Below are positions 12,851 through 25,599 of a stretch of 64,000 nt of DNA, in pieces. Position 1 is the first letter of the stretch. Every line of letters begins with the position of its first letter. Below the pieces are notes generated by a model. The model saw only the letters and a program-made list of their open reading frames with translations, did not search any database and was not told the origin of the DNA. This DNA is from Sipunculus nudus (taxonomy: Eukaryota; Annelida; Sipuncula; Golfingiida; Sipunculidae), in NCBI GenBank assembly GCA_026874595.1, contig CM049316.1, positions 52,895,676-52,959,675 on the forward strand. Reading direction: 5' to 3'. A program made the translations under genes and the position numbers.

Positions 12851-13729
12851 GTACATTTGGTATTTAAGATAGCTTTGAAGTGAATTTTAAGACAGGGTAT
12901 TAAAGTGCAGTCTATATGTAAATAGAGGAGAAAAACCACTGGCTAGCACAGCTGGAAGCCCATTTATGCAGGCAAACATGATTCAGCCAGATTAGCACTG
13001 TCTTAGCTGACCATCCCCACTAAAGGCCTATCAGCTTATATACACTGTGAACTCTGTTTATTTAATGTGATCATTGAACAGATATATGAGGCTGCAATTA
13101 ATTATTGGTATGCTGCAAGGAAGATTAAATGAAACTTGTAAAACCTAACTTTTATCCGACAAAGAAAGACCATTTGTAGCTTTGCCCTGTATTATTATGA
13201 GAGTCCATTGATAGGCCTACAAGATAAACTTCTAATGCAATATATCTTTTCTAAGCTTTATCACATTAATGCAACCATTTTAATTTCAACTCAACAACAG
13301 GCTATGAAGACAAGATCATAATACATTTCAGGATAATTAGAAATGAAAAGCGGTATGCAGCTATGCTTAGTGCATACTCAGCTGTATTAAATGAATGGGC
13401 TGGACAGGCTGTCTGCAAGAGGCACTAGTTGTTTGCCTGCAATTTTTCAGGCTGGCTGGCATATACTACCTCCACACACAAGAGTATCAGCATAAACGAT
13501 ATCCTGCATTACAATATAAGGAAAACTAAATGTCTCATTTCTGTATGTAGTCTGTTGTAAAAGATAAGTTTGCTCTGCGTTCTCCACTGGTGACCCGGGT
13601 TGATCCCCGGCTTGACTGTGAGTGTGGGTTGTAGTTTCCTGACCAAGGCTGGTGGTTTCCTCCACCCCTGCAGACTATACCGAATGCCATGATCCTAGCC
13701 ACGGAGAGTGCCTTGCATCAATTATTAGA
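12851..13729. other. non-coding stretch with a possible SINE fragment
   Basis: Mostly unique AT-rich DNA. The segment at 13580-13680 (GTGACCCGGGTTGATCCCCGG ... GAGTGTGGGTTG ... GGTGGTTTCCTCCACC) resembles the GTGGGTTTCCTCC region of widespread invertebrate tRNA-derived SINEs. The match is by eye and weak. Confidence 0.3.
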
Positions 13730-15364
13730 ACTATAGTCGGTTCCACCAACCATGAAACACTGTTTTTTCGTGATCATTTTAAAAGAACTGAGAACGAACA
13801 GAGATTTTTGGTAAAGAGGTAAGTGAGAACGCGACCTAATTTTCTGACAGGAAAAAATGCCACATACCCGAGATGAATAGCCTGTAATGAACAAAAAACA
13901 TAATCCATTAGAAACTCACGGGCTGTTTACAACATTTTGTGCTTGGTCAACTGACAAGATTCTGCCTTGCACAGGCGTGATGTCATAAGCGGTGTTCCAC
14001 TTGGTAGTGTCTATCCGCACAACCGTCGTGCGGATTAGCCTTCTTATCCGCACGACAGCCGTGTGTTCCCATATATCGTACACTAAATATATTTTAATTT
14101 TTCATAATATAACTACTTCAAGTATCGGAGGAATTATAATTTTTGGGAAATTGATACAAAACAAAACTCATGAACAGAAATAAACATATACCACAAAGAA
14201 ACTTGTTATGACAGCTGGCCAAGGAACATTTGTGTATTTGGGCCTGCCCAGGCTTTTCCAGTTTTATGCACTTATTGTGTCTTACTTTAAGTATTAAGTT
14301 TACGTAATTCATCTAGCATCTACAACTTTTAATAAGTTCTGTTGTGCTGAGGTGTCTGTTACCATCCATATTATTGTTAGCAGTGGATAGGTTTTATATT
14401 ATTATATGAGAAGCTGTCGTGCGGATTGTACTTCTTATCGGCACAATGGTCGTGCCGATAGCCTCGGCCGTTCCACTTTGCAGGAGATAGAATCCCGCTG
14501 TCTGGCGATATGAGGTGGTCAAACAATAATAGCAGCTAGCATGTTACTATCATTAATATATGTATGTAGCCCCTGTTATATCATATGATTGTACATGAAT
14601 GATGAATGGCACCCCTGCTCTCTCTTCCTTCGATACGCTGTTTCAGAGTCATAGGAGATTTTTTTAAGTTTGAAAAAACCTGATACATTTACATCAACAA
14701 TAACTGCAACATCTCGGCTTAAAAGGTGTCGATATTCATCACAAAACAACCATGTATTGTGTGAATGTGCTTATAACAGTGACACCATTCAAGTGTTATT
14801 TCCACCACCACCAATAATTTAAATATCGATGGAAGATTACTATTCTTATGAACTTATCAGTGATTACAAGCAGTGTTAATAACAATCACAATATTAATGG
14901 TTGAAACAGCAAAACTTGGGTAAATGTGTGTGCCCTATAAATTTTCTCCAGGCGCATCCCGATGCACCATCGACTTTTACAATGTATCACTGGCGGCTCT
15001 CTGAGCAGAGTTCACACAGTCCATTCAATCCAATTTTAACCCCTGCTGACCTCTTCATAATGTGTATTCAGGAAATTTCACGTGTGGACCGTGACGTCAC
15101 GGTTACGTCATTCCATTATGACGGCAAAGATTTCACATACAACGCCGTTCAGTTTGGCCAAGTTAGCTATGCACTTCTTACATTAAGTAAACAACTCATC
15201 AGCGTCGTGATGTAGGTTGTATTTAATACATTATCACCGACTTCATAAAAAATTAGGTCGTTTTCTAGGCATTCACCATATCGCTAAGAACACAAAATAT
15301 ATATCAAGGTAGAAAAGAAAATGTGAAAAAACAGTGTTTCACGGTTGGTGGAACGGACTATAGT
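13730..15364. mobile_element. 1.6-kb DNA transposon-like element with ~38-bp terminal inverted repeats
   Basis: The left end reads ACTATAGTCGGTTCCACCAA then CC-TGAAACACTGTTTTTTC. The right end at 15324-15364 is the same sequence inverted with about two mismatches. ACGACCTAATTTT also recurs inverted further inside (about 13833 and 15252). The outermost ACTATAGT is itself palindromic, so it may be terminal-repeat sequence or an 8-bp target duplication. Internal short repeats (GTCGTGCGGAT, GCACGAC) lie at 14017-14060 and 14416-14456. The longest internal ORF (14901-15215, 104 codons) has no transposase motif I recognise, so the element looks non-autonomous. Confidence 0.75.
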
Positions 15365-15479
15365 CATACAATCAATGTAAATTATAAGATTTAAAATTAA
15401 ACCAGCAGCCAATGACATATTTACTTAGAAGTGATCCTCCTGCACCCCCACAACATTTATAAAATTATACACAATTTTC

Positions 15480-15810
15480 ACTATGTGTTTGAAATTAACT
15501 TTTCATAGCAAAAGCTACTATCTCAGGAGCCTCCCAGGACCCATCTGCAGGTTCAAAATTCTATGTAAAAGTTAAGACAGCAACTCCAAGCCCAATCAGA
15601 TAAAACAAGCAGACTCAAAATTGGTAAAAAAAATAAAGGAAAAGCAGCTTGTTTTGTTATTTTGAAAATATGAGCATTAATTTACATATTGCAGGATTTT
15701 CTCAAAAGTCTGTGTAAAAGTTAAAAGCCCACACCTAGCCATTCTAGATAAAACAAACAACAATCAAAATCTGTCAAGAAGTAAAAATTAGGAGACCAGG
15801 CATTTTTTCT
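15480..15810. repeat. diverged direct duplication
   Basis: TGTAAAAGTTAA, followed by a variant of AGATAAAACAARCA and a CAAAAT-TGT word, occurs twice (about 15560-15640 and 15710-15790). The two copies have intervening A-rich sequence. It looks like a duplicated part of an old repeat and is not coding. Confidence 0.5.
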
Positions 15811-16540
15811 GAACTGTGGTCTAGTGTGGACAGAAACCGGACGGACTTACACTTACAGAGAGACACCGGACGTCGCATCGCCATGGAATAAGCTCGTCGG
15901 GCTAAATACCTCACAGTATGCAATCAGACGTGTGAAGAGACTTGCTGTTAATGGGTCATTTTTTCCTTTCAGCCATGTCATGAAAATGACTAAATTACAA
16001 CATTTTGTGTGTAGCGTGCGGGGACACACGACCGCGGGTTCACCTGTCATTCTACATGGCCAGCTATTACCTAGGTTTTCAGACAATCATCCGCTATTAC
16101 TCTGTCAAACCACCTACTTTTTCCAGTGAAGTCCAGCTCACGCGGTGCCAGATAATTGCTTGATTATCACTGGTGTCAAAACACCCAATCTGGACTGTTT
16201 TTACCGACCCCGCGTCCGACAGCGCCAGTGAAGGATGTCATCATTACCCGCGTCAGTAAAACACGTCACGCTCACAGACCTAAGGACAGGTTCAAGATTA
16301 AGAGATAAGACCACGCCCAGAACTACGGACAGGTTAGAGATAAAGAGATAAGACCGCCAAAAGGTGACATGACACTCATAATATGGAGAGCTACTCTCCA
16401 ATGCAAATCATGAGACAATTAGTGCAATCCCACTACAGTTACACGCGATACTTTCATTACACATATGATCACCAGCACAGCGTACGTTTCAATTAGGTAA
16501 CCCCCTGCGGAACCCAGCTAAACTGTTCATTTTCTGACCA
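15811..16540. other. G+C-richer non-coding island with duplicated GATA block
   Basis: ORFs are open on both strands (15824-16129 plus, 15853-16086 minus, 16201-16401 minus) but have no recognisable domain. A 29-base block GGACAGGTT...AGAGATAAGACC is duplicated at 16284-16312 and 16327-16355. Each copy ends in an AGATAAG GATA-factor word. Confidence 0.45.
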
Positions 16541-16810
16541 TATGGCACCTTGTATGAGTGACGGGAACTTGGCAGCAGCGATGCATGATGAAAGTGGGAT
16601 GGCCCCGCTATCACTGGCCGGCCAGTTAATTGATAAGTTCAGTCCTGGTAAATATCACTAATCAACTTGCCAATTAGCAGGAGAGTGGCCTCATTCATCA
16701 CAGTGTAGACTCCAGCCGGAATGCACCGATACCCGGCGCCCTGGCAAGATTCATTAAGCCAGCAAATCTAGCTCTCTGACCCTGCTGCCGCGGTACGGTC
16801 GGTCACAGAC
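16540..16810. promoter_or_regulatory. candidate conserved non-coding element
   Basis: The island includes CCAGTTAATTGATAAG, CACTAATCAACTTGCC and CCAATTAGCAGG: three homeodomain-like cores in about 60 bases. It lies beside G+C-rich unique sequence with no ORF and no repeat similarity. That is the texture of a developmental enhancer. Function is inferred. Confidence 0.35.
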
Positions 16811-16972
16811 CAGCTATATATTAGATTTGATTATAGCTATACACAATAGATGATTTTTTCGCATATTCTTATTCTGTAGTTTACCAGTGACACTTTTTTA
16901 ATACATAAAATTTTTTTTTTCCCCTTAGAAGATTTCGACACAAATGAGTAAAGCGAAAGATGATATGGATAA

Positions 16973-17327
16973 GGCCAAAAAAATAAGGTATGGTTCTCAG
17001 GCACTTTTTTTTCAGAAATCAATGCGGACGGGCGTTTTTTTTTTATTTATTTTATTTTTTTTTTTTTTGTGTCGATGAAAATGTCAAAATATAAGGGCAA
17101 ACCTGATAATAACAGATTTTTTTTTGCTAAAAAAAATGTAAAAGCACTACATAACAAAGGAAATTTTATCAAAAGTGTATGATTTTATTTTCTTGAATGA
17201 AATGTCCAAGCGGCTGAAGCTCAAATTTGGTAAATTTCGATTGAAAATAAAAATAAAATTGTTTGATGCGGGGGTTTAAAATTGACGCGGGCGATGTCTG
17301 AGAACCATACCTTTTATTTTTTTGGCC
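16973..17327. mobile_element. Tourist/Harbinger-like MITE
   Basis: The element is 355 bp long. Its ends are inverted repeats starting GGCCAAAAAAATAA and continuing GGTATGGTTCTCAG, about 30 bases with a 2-bp indel. It is flanked on both sides by TAA (16970-16972 and 17328-17330). A 3-bp TAA target duplication and GGCC-starting ends are typical of PIF/Harbinger-type Tourist elements. The interior is T-rich and non-coding. Confidence 0.8.
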
Positions 17328-17771
17328 TAACACTTGTTTTTAAACGGGTTAAGTAGGTTTACACTTGCAAATGAAATGGGGATGTCGCGATATATCAAAA
17401 TGCTCACAGGTATACGATTCTCAATTCTTAATCTGTAACGCACGGAAATATTGCGACAAATATTGTGTCACACTGTTTCAAGGGATATGTGAAGTAGGGT
17501 GCATGGTGGATACGTTTTAAAAAAAAATGTTTTTTTTTTAATGTATACATTACAAAGAAAATGTATATAGTACATGTAATTCTATAATATTAGCTTAATC
17601 CTTCTAAATTTATTGATAATCATCGCCGAACACAGCCAGAGTATTAATTACAATCAATTACAGTTCAGTGTGTATATGTATATATAAATTACAATGATAA
17701 ATAAATACTTTTTTAAGTAACCCATAAAGTATAGATATAGCAGGTCTTTTGCAGGTAGTGTGCTCGCGAAA

Positions 17772-17817
<46 letters not shown>

Positions 17818-18259
17818 AACTATTTGGGTTGTATGCATGCAAACAAAAAAGGACTGTGTAAATTGAGTATAGAAACACATAATATTATATGTGTGTCTGA
17901 TAAATGTACGCTTCTTTTTTATTTTGGTAACAATGGCTGATCAATTAATATAAATCAGCATGTGGAAATCGTCAAGTGCATTAATAATAAATTTGTTGTA
18001 AATTAAAATTTGTTCAAATAAATAATGTATAAGATGCGACATTTCATAACTATAGGATATATATATGATATATGATTTGATGTAATGACATGATATATAT
18101 GTTTGAGCAATTATTGTCATGCAAAAAGATTGGTTATATATAGGCCTATTATATTATAGGCATGACTTTCGCAGTATATAGTTTTTGTGTCAAATATATA
18201 TTTTGATACTAGCTTTTCCATTGAGAGAAAGGCAATAAATTACTGAGGCATATACCAAA

Positions 18260-18305
<46 letters not shown>

Positions 18306-18755
18306 TAATATAATATAATATAATATATCCCAGGTACCTTTGACAAATTAATGTAATTGATGAAGAGACATTTCTGGCCCTCGGGTGTCTATTTCTCTTG
18401 ATGCTATATTTATTGCTATATGGATCGTGTTATACAAAGTCAAACCATGCATGCAATTATATAGTCCGCAACAAAATGGACAGCATAAATATACCGTTAT
18501 ATTCTTTTATGCATAACAGCTATATAGGGAAAATGTTTGTTTTTTTTTAACTCAACCATTCTATAACACACACACATATACATATATGTATATACGGACG
18601 GATATGTTTCAAGTGCAGTCAGGAAGAACTTTCCGTTCATTAAACCCGACATAAAAGTAAGTTTTAGGAGAGGAGGACTTTTTAACTTCCTCTGGTTTAT
18701 AAATAACATCTGTCTTGAATGATATAATGGCGGGGCAAATATCATGTAGTCATGA
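17328..18755. other. AT-rich stretch with (TA)n and TATAA repeats
   Basis: (TA)n tracts lie at 17776-17813 and 18262-18298, the latter followed by (TATAA)n to about 18328. A poly-A/poly-T inverted pair lies at 17519-17540. Short ORFs overlapping the TA tracts are translation artefacts of the repeat. No gene. Confidence 0.75.
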
Positions 18756-19560
18756 ACTCATTTTCACTCGGGCTGTTTACAGCTGTTTCATAATGCGCAG
18801 CTGTTGGCAATATCCCTTCAGAAATGCTAGATTCTGGACATTGGCCATACACTATTGGCCACCCCGCCACTGATCTTCAGGCATTTTCTTCAGTTTATCA
18901 AAGTTGAAGATGGGGGCATTTCTCTTTCATGCCTGACACCGGCCAATATTCCCTGACACCGAGTCTGCAGCCAGCACCAAATCAATGCCATGGGCAGCAG
19001 TTATAGATTTAGTAACAAATATGAAGTCGTATCCACGGTGACATGTGCCAACTCTTAACTCATGGCATTTCATGGTCGGCGGGCAAAACAGCCATATTGG
19101 ATGGGCGCCGGGCATCGCAGCAGGTCTGATCATGGATGGATCGGGGCATGTTCCTTTATTAAAGCAGCACAAGTGTCAATATTGGCGATTTGCCTGACCG
19201 CGAGACGTACAGTTTTCTCATTTCCCCTCAACACCGGGTTCTTAACCTGTAAGCCGGCCCTGATGATCTAGCTGACATAAAGTATAGAGTTTAATAAGCT
19301 ACTGCCAATAAATCAGTCCGCTGCTCACTTACTGTAGCTAATGTCTACCTGCCCGACTATTATACTGCGCTCAAACAGACAGCGCTCAAATCAGGCATAA
19401 AGTGCGGGAGACTCTCTACACAGAGTTCATTCTAACTACAAGCACCTCTCATTTATCACTCCGCGAGCCGCCGCCCAGGACAGGCCCCAATTTGTGAACC
19501 CCCTTCACGACAGGAATACACAAAGCTTTTATTGGCCATAAAACTAAGTTACACCACCAT
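18756..19560. promoter_or_regulatory. candidate regulatory island
   Basis: The island is G+C-richer than its flanks. It contains two CAGCTG E-boxes within 25 bases (18780-18806), a TTATCAAAG TCF-like word near 18896, and repeated GGCCA-type words. ORFs on both strands (at most 81 codons) have no domain. Confidence 0.3.
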
Positions 19561-20640
19561 GCACCTGTGAATGGCTACAAAACACACAATTTATGTAGAG
19601 GGATTGTGGTAATTCAGGAGGGCAGAAGAGCTCGTGAGGTCTGTAATTACAGCCTTAAATACATACCCCTTGTGCACTGGCCAAAAAAAAAAAATGCCCA
19701 TCAACTTCTGGTTGCTACATTAAAAGGATATACTCATAAACATACAATTACCACTGTTTATACATACTGGCATCACCCACTCAGACAGGTTAAACAGAGG
19801 CTGTGTTAATTTATCAATGGTTTGGGTTTCCCCCCTTTTTTATCCTGAATGTTATAGGTGAGATTTAAAAACACATCTTCACAAAGTCTTGTTGCGAAAT
19901 CAACCTTGCGTAATGATTAAATAACAGCAGCCTGGGTTATGGGGAGCTCGCGTGGTTATGGTATTTTATCACACACTGGATATAAAACAGTTATGATGAA
20001 TGGTTCGGAATGCATGCATGCTAATTTACTCTAGTTCTATAAACAGATGTTTTATCACGCGCATGTGAGAACACCTTGTTTTTAATACGTTTACGTTAAT
20101 AAAGAGAAACAAGTGATATCGTTTGTTAGCCATATCGGAATACAAATTTTCTTTATTTTGTCTACTACACATAGGCTTACCAGAGAGAAAAGAATGGTCA
20201 CACGATGGTCACCCCACATGGTGCATCGTCCCTTCCCTCAAAACACATAAATATGACAAATATGCACCTGCATTGGTGTCACTGTCATATATATATATAT
20301 ACAAACAGATATATTGGAATTCCTGCAATTTTCATGTTATTCGTCCCATTTATACATTTTTTTACAGTCAAATTAATTTTCTTCGCATTGAATGTTTCTT
20401 TTTATCAACATTAATTAACAATTATATAAAATTTGAGCTCTAAAAAAATATACCCTTTGTTTATTTAGAATGGAAGACAATTTAAGTTTCAGTGCGTATA
20501 TACTGGTATAAATATATGCCAACACCGCAGTAATATAGTATAAATGTAGATGCTGTTTAAGAATATTTCTGTTTTGCTTATTTATAAAATTAAATCAATC
20601 TTACAAACATTATATAATGAAGAGATTATGACACACAGAA
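19561..20640. other. non-coding AT-rich stretch
   Basis: I see no gene or recognisable repeat apart from an A12 run near 19683 and a short (TA)n near 20287. Confidence 0.6.
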
Positions 20641-21130
20641 CATCATTACACAAGTGGAGAAATACAGGTAGACGGCACCTGACATGATATTTCAGACAGA
20701 CAGACACCGTTACCAACACAAAAGATGGAGGCTGAAGCCGGGGCCCAAAAGAGTTAGAAGTCATCTATCATTGATGGAGAGGAATCCTCGTGCTCGTCTG
20801 CCATTCAAAGTGTATGTTCCTTCATGCCTCGACATTGCAGGCTCCTGTGATCTGGGCTGTTGCAACAGTGCCCGTGCATGGCTGCACAAAGGGCTCGCTC
20901 CACCTGTCCGAACAAGCAATGATTGGCAACATATGTATATGTCTTGCCGCCGCGATGACAAATGCCCCCGGCCTGCTCGGGATATGTATCACTCCTTCTT
21001 TTAACTGGCCCCGTGGAATACTCGGCTCTTTTTTCAGGAGTCCTTATTTGCTATCTGACGGGCCTTGTCATGTCCCAAGCAAAGTAAAAATACATTATGT
21101 AATGTATAAAAGTTAACCTCGACAGGTGAG
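20641..21130. other. G+C-richer island, open in several frames
   Basis: Overlapping ORFs (20684-21004, 20790-21116 plus; 20761-20961 minus) lack known motifs and compete with each other. This suggests a non-coding G+C-richer island rather than an exon. It is a possible regulatory element. Confidence 0.35.
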
Positions 21131-21480
21131 TGGTCCCTCACTATGTCTTCATTACACTAGGCCTATATATGTAAATCAATGCACACGAAAAACTTGGTGT
21201 TTAGTTCAAGTCAATTCAGTGTTATTCCGTATGATTTTGTTAAAGGAAATCTAATATCACGCCAGGTATTCCGGTTATATATTTTTCGTGAATATGTATA
21301 TTCCTATGAGCATTTTGTATGCAAACATGGTTTAATGACGGTCTATATCGACCTATTTGACAACTGACATGCATGTCAATTAAGTCGATATGCATGATTT
21401 CGGTGAACCGTTGAACAGAGGATTTGGATGTTACAATACTTCGCCTGTTTATACAAATGTTTTTTATCAGCTCACCTCTA

Positions 21481-21556
<76 letters not shown>

Positions 21557-22230
21557 TTTGCGAAGAAGCTTTGTCAAATATCCTTTGAGATATTTATAAT
21601 TATGGTTAATAACAATCACCAATTAATACAAAATAACTTGAAGTGTATAATTTATAATGTTTAGACACTAAACACCATTCTCTGAAAATGATTAAGTATG
21701 TAAATGCTCATTATTAAAGATTGATAAAATTTTTGGCTTTAAATTTCCTGAAAATATTAAAAACGGTACTTGAATTTTGTAATGAAATCCTTTTATTATT
21801 ATTATTATTTCAAAATTTTCGAATGTCATTTACGTCAAATAAATCATCGGTTAATTGAGTTATAAGGAGCAAATTAGACATTAATGGATTAAACACAATT
21901 CCAAAGTTCTAGTTAGAACAATCCTGAGAGAATTTATCCTAAAAAATAAACAATATATATATTTATAAATTTAACATCTAAACATTCATGTATATACATA
22001 ATTATACATATATGTGTGATATTGAACTGGACGGCATTTATTTTCTCCATGAAACATAGACTTTACAAAGTGAAGTTTTTCCCTGCTTGCTTGGAAATCT
22101 TTTACAACGTTTTGTCAGCATTTTTTTAGATAACTTTCCTAAAGGGAATATCAATATAAATGTTTTATGATGCTACATTCTTAAAAGAAGATCAGTATAA
22201 AATGTTATGTGATGCTACATGAGAATACAT
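21131..22230. other. AT-rich stretch with a long (TA)n tract
   Basis: (TA)n lies at 21484-21551. Otherwise I see only unique AT-rich sequence with short ORFs and nothing recognisable. Confidence 0.7.
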
Positions 22231-23200
22231 GTAATTTTTCTCTATCTCATGAATTCCATGTCCTGTTGACCCTAGTCGTTCTCGGACAATTAGCTGGGAT
22301 AAAAGCACGTCTATGATCAAGTGCAGTGTCTGGTAAATGAATCCCGTCAGGTCTTTGATTATAAACTGCAGCGTGTTCACAAAGCAAAGATCTGTAGGAG
22401 CGTGCAAAACGTTCCACGCCATAATGTCTACGGCATGTTTACAGCGAGATACAGAGTATAAAATCCAAAACTGTCACGTTCCATGATGCAAGGTGAATCT
22501 TGATGCCTGACGGCCGGGCGTTTGATATTGGTAGCTAGACCCGGAAAGCTGACCAGCGCCACAACCCCGGGCCATGATACAGAGGCAAAGACCGTGGAAA
22601 AGGAAAACAGACTTGTGCGTGGTTTGAAGACCGGGAAGTGACGTTTGGGTGCTGGCAAACGAGGTTTGGAACGGATAAAAGATACATCAAAGGCCGGGGT
22701 TGATGTGATTTCCAGCTTGTTACAAAGCCGCAGGGCAGCAACGCGTGACCTCCTGTGGTTGCGGGGCTCCCCTTTCCTTGAGGTAATAGATCAACTCTGT
22801 AAGTAGCAGGCTCCTCTTGCTGATGGCTTGCAGAGGGACACACAAACAACAAGTGTCGGGTCCTAATTACATGGCTGTTCGGAGCCCTTGGAATGTCTAA
22901 ACAAGTATATACCTTATCCATGCTGAGCTCTATGCGTTGCCCTGCGACCGATCTAGATACGCTGGATGTTTACTTGACCACTACTGGGTATAAAAGCTTT
23001 ACCACTTGGCCGTCTCTGACTTCCCTCCACTGACTAGCAAACTCTGCTGCTCACAAGTGGAAACATAACGCCAGAACGACAGGAATTCTGGCGCTGCTGT
23101 ACTTGACATCGTGCTTGCTGCTAACCTTGGTGTCATGTTTTGTTTCTGGCCTTGTGTTTAAGCAAAAGTGGAACCCACTCGCCTGGTTTCAGATTCATAC
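22231..23200. other. G+C-richer island with a 128-codon minus-strand ORF
   Basis: The minus ORF at 22535-22921 and a second at 22428-22658 have no recognisable domain, and flanking splice signals are not compelling. Composition and position resemble the other putative regulatory islands. A small unknown exon cannot be excluded. Confidence 0.35.
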
Positions 23201-23209
23201 TCGTAAGCC

Positions 23210-23212
<3 letters not shown>

Positions 23213-23287
<75 letters not shown>

Positions 23288-24274
23288 CATTTTTTTAAAC
23301 AGTAGCATCAAGACTTATGTATGCAAAAAGAACGTTTTGAACAAGAAAACAATTCCTCAATATACGACTTTTAGTATAAAAGATACTTTATTATATTTGT
23401 CAAGGTGACCAGATATATAATTAATCCCGTTTAATCTTTGACAGAGTCTGTTCCTTGCACAGAAATGACATTGTGCCATTTATGATTCTGAAACGATATC
23501 TCTTTTTAACATGCATACCGATATGCTTATACATTCATGGTGAAATGCAATTACATTGTTCCAGTCTTTCCAGTTGATCATCATTATGCACCCGGGCCAA
23601 ATTCTGATTCAAGCAATCTACCCATGTATGTTTGTACACAAATAAAAAAGACCCCGTCACACAATCTGATCATGAAACTATTACTTAATCCCACTGAAAC
23701 AAGATGCTTGAGTGAGCGAACGAAAATACGCAACTGCGGCTGTAAATGCTGAGCTGCTTGGTTTTCTTGCTGCTTTGAAAATAAACAGCACTGCTGGTGT
23801 CACACATTTATCTGACATGTTGCGGTCTGTACATGCTCCAACGGGCTGTCATGTTACAACGTAATGCACATCAACGCCACTGCCATGTTTACATACACAC
23901 AAATGGCCTGAATCTCTGGGGACGCTACAAGACGTAATATTCTTATTGGGGTGTGCAAATATGTCTGATTTATCGTTGCTTTTTCACTTTAAGCGTTAAT
24001 ACAATACCATGTGAAGCAATAAAGATTCAAGCTTTGTGGCTGAAGCATATCTACATTACAGAACATTTCAGGTTTAGCTCGTAGGGATACCGACAATGAG
24101 GTATTTACCAGAGACGTCTTAGTTATTTACATCACTTTACGCCATTTTGGTCCAGGTGTAAATAAATGATAGTTGCAATTTATATATTTTGGAAATCTCA
24201 CTACACCCTTTAAAATACTTTCTCATTTATTTGAGTTAATATTATAAATTATGTATAACCATTACATTGTGTAA

Positions 24275-24329
<55 letters not shown>

Positions 24330-24360
24330 TTTATAAATAGATAGATGCATACTTCCATGC
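23213..24360. other. (TA)n tracts and unique sequence
   Basis: (TA)n lies at 23213-23285 and 24277-24325. Between them, 23440-24010 is mixed-composition unique DNA with no supported gene. Confidence 0.7.
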
Positions 24361-24361
24361 A

Positions 24362-24891
24362 TGCTCGGGGGCGCAATTTCCCTTTTGCAATGTGACCCCC
24401 CCCCCCCCCACACACACCTCTATAAAGGAATGTTGTATATATATCAGTGCCGCTTTAAAAACCCAATTCTATGAAAGGGGGGGGGGGGGGGCAGCAAGTA
24501 TTTTTAGGGAGGCCGGGCTGTTGGAGATGTGAATCGGTTTGGTGTGGAATGGGGTGTCCCCTTCGTGCTATTTTCAGTCAAAATTTAAGCAATTTGAGTA
24601 GAAGATAACAGGGAGAATTCTGGCAGAAGAAACCAACAACAAATAAAAGCTTTGCTGTGCATCCCGTGGGTCCGTCACCAGTTATTTCGCAATAACAATT
24701 AATTCTTATTCTAATCTTTAAACCCTGAATGATCATTTTATTTATGAGATTATTGGCTGGGTTCCAAAATAATGTGTCGCTTTTTTAGGGATCTAAGTGA
24801 GATTCTATCTTTTATAACAAAATTATATTCTTTTATTTTCGAAAATATATATTATGACATGTCACTCTGTCCCCCACAAAATTGCGCCCAT
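24362..24891. mobile_element. MITE-like element with GGGCGCAATTT inverted ends
   Basis: The left end GGGGGCGCAATTT (24367-24379) is matched by AAAATTGCGCCCA (24878-24890) in inverted orientation. ATGCAT-type sequence lies outside both ends and may reflect a target duplication. The interior holds a C13 run and a G15 run and is non-coding. Boundaries are approximate. Confidence 0.5.
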
Positions 24892-25084
24892 GCATATGCT
24901 AAAAGACGTTAGAAATAAAGGATAAAAAAAAGAATGAAAATTCTTTTGATCACATATTGCAAATGATACTATGATATACGCTATAGATTATAAGTAAAAG
25001 TTTTTTATATGCAAAATACCACGAACGGAGTAAGAAGTATAAGCTATATATATATACACAGATGATCATCTGCATGCATGGAGA

Positions 25085-25378
25085 CTAGGGGCGCCGTGAC
25101 TTATAGACAGGGGTACTGATGCTGACATGTAACTTGTTATAGCCCTCTTGCTGGCACGTTCAGCCAGCCAGATATCCCCGACTCTGGTTGCACTGGTTGC
25201 TACCTCGGGCTATAATTTTTCGACAACTTGCTGCAGATCAAGTATTCCTTCAACAAGCCACAACCCTTCCATCTCGTTGTTAATCACGGCGCCTCTGACC
25301 TCTGTGCCGTTGGTAATGTTGTTGTATACAGTCGAGACCGTCTGTTTCGATAAAATCGTCGATTTAGAAACAGCTTGA
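25085..25378 (-). pseudogene. possible decayed coding fragment, one internal stop
   Basis: On the minus strand the sequence is open from 25378 downward (SKSTILSKQTVSTVYNN, then EMEGLWLVEG and LDLQQVVEKL). It meets a single TAG, then stays open in the same frame (RVGDIWLAERASKRA) to about 25085. The composition is protein-like and richer in G+C than the flanks. I recognise no family. The plus strand is open too (25148-25378), so chance is quite possible. Confidence 0.2.
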
Positions 25379-25529
25379 ATACCATCATAATATCTTTCCG
25401 TCTTTACAACACTTTATATTATCCTTGTGTGACACACATAAATACATACATTGACATATACATGTATTGGTTCAGGGCAAATATCACACACATATATGTA
25501 ATTATGTGTATATATACAAGAATGTTTAC

Positions 25530-25599
<70 letters not shown>

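Noticed and set aside
14901-15215. Transposase ORF
   Set aside because: The 104-codon ORF shows no DDE/DDD-like or zinc-finger pattern and is too short.
22535-22921. Minus-strand protein-coding gene of 128 codons
   Set aside because: No recognisable domain, overlapping ORFs in other frames, and composition like the neighbouring non-coding islands.
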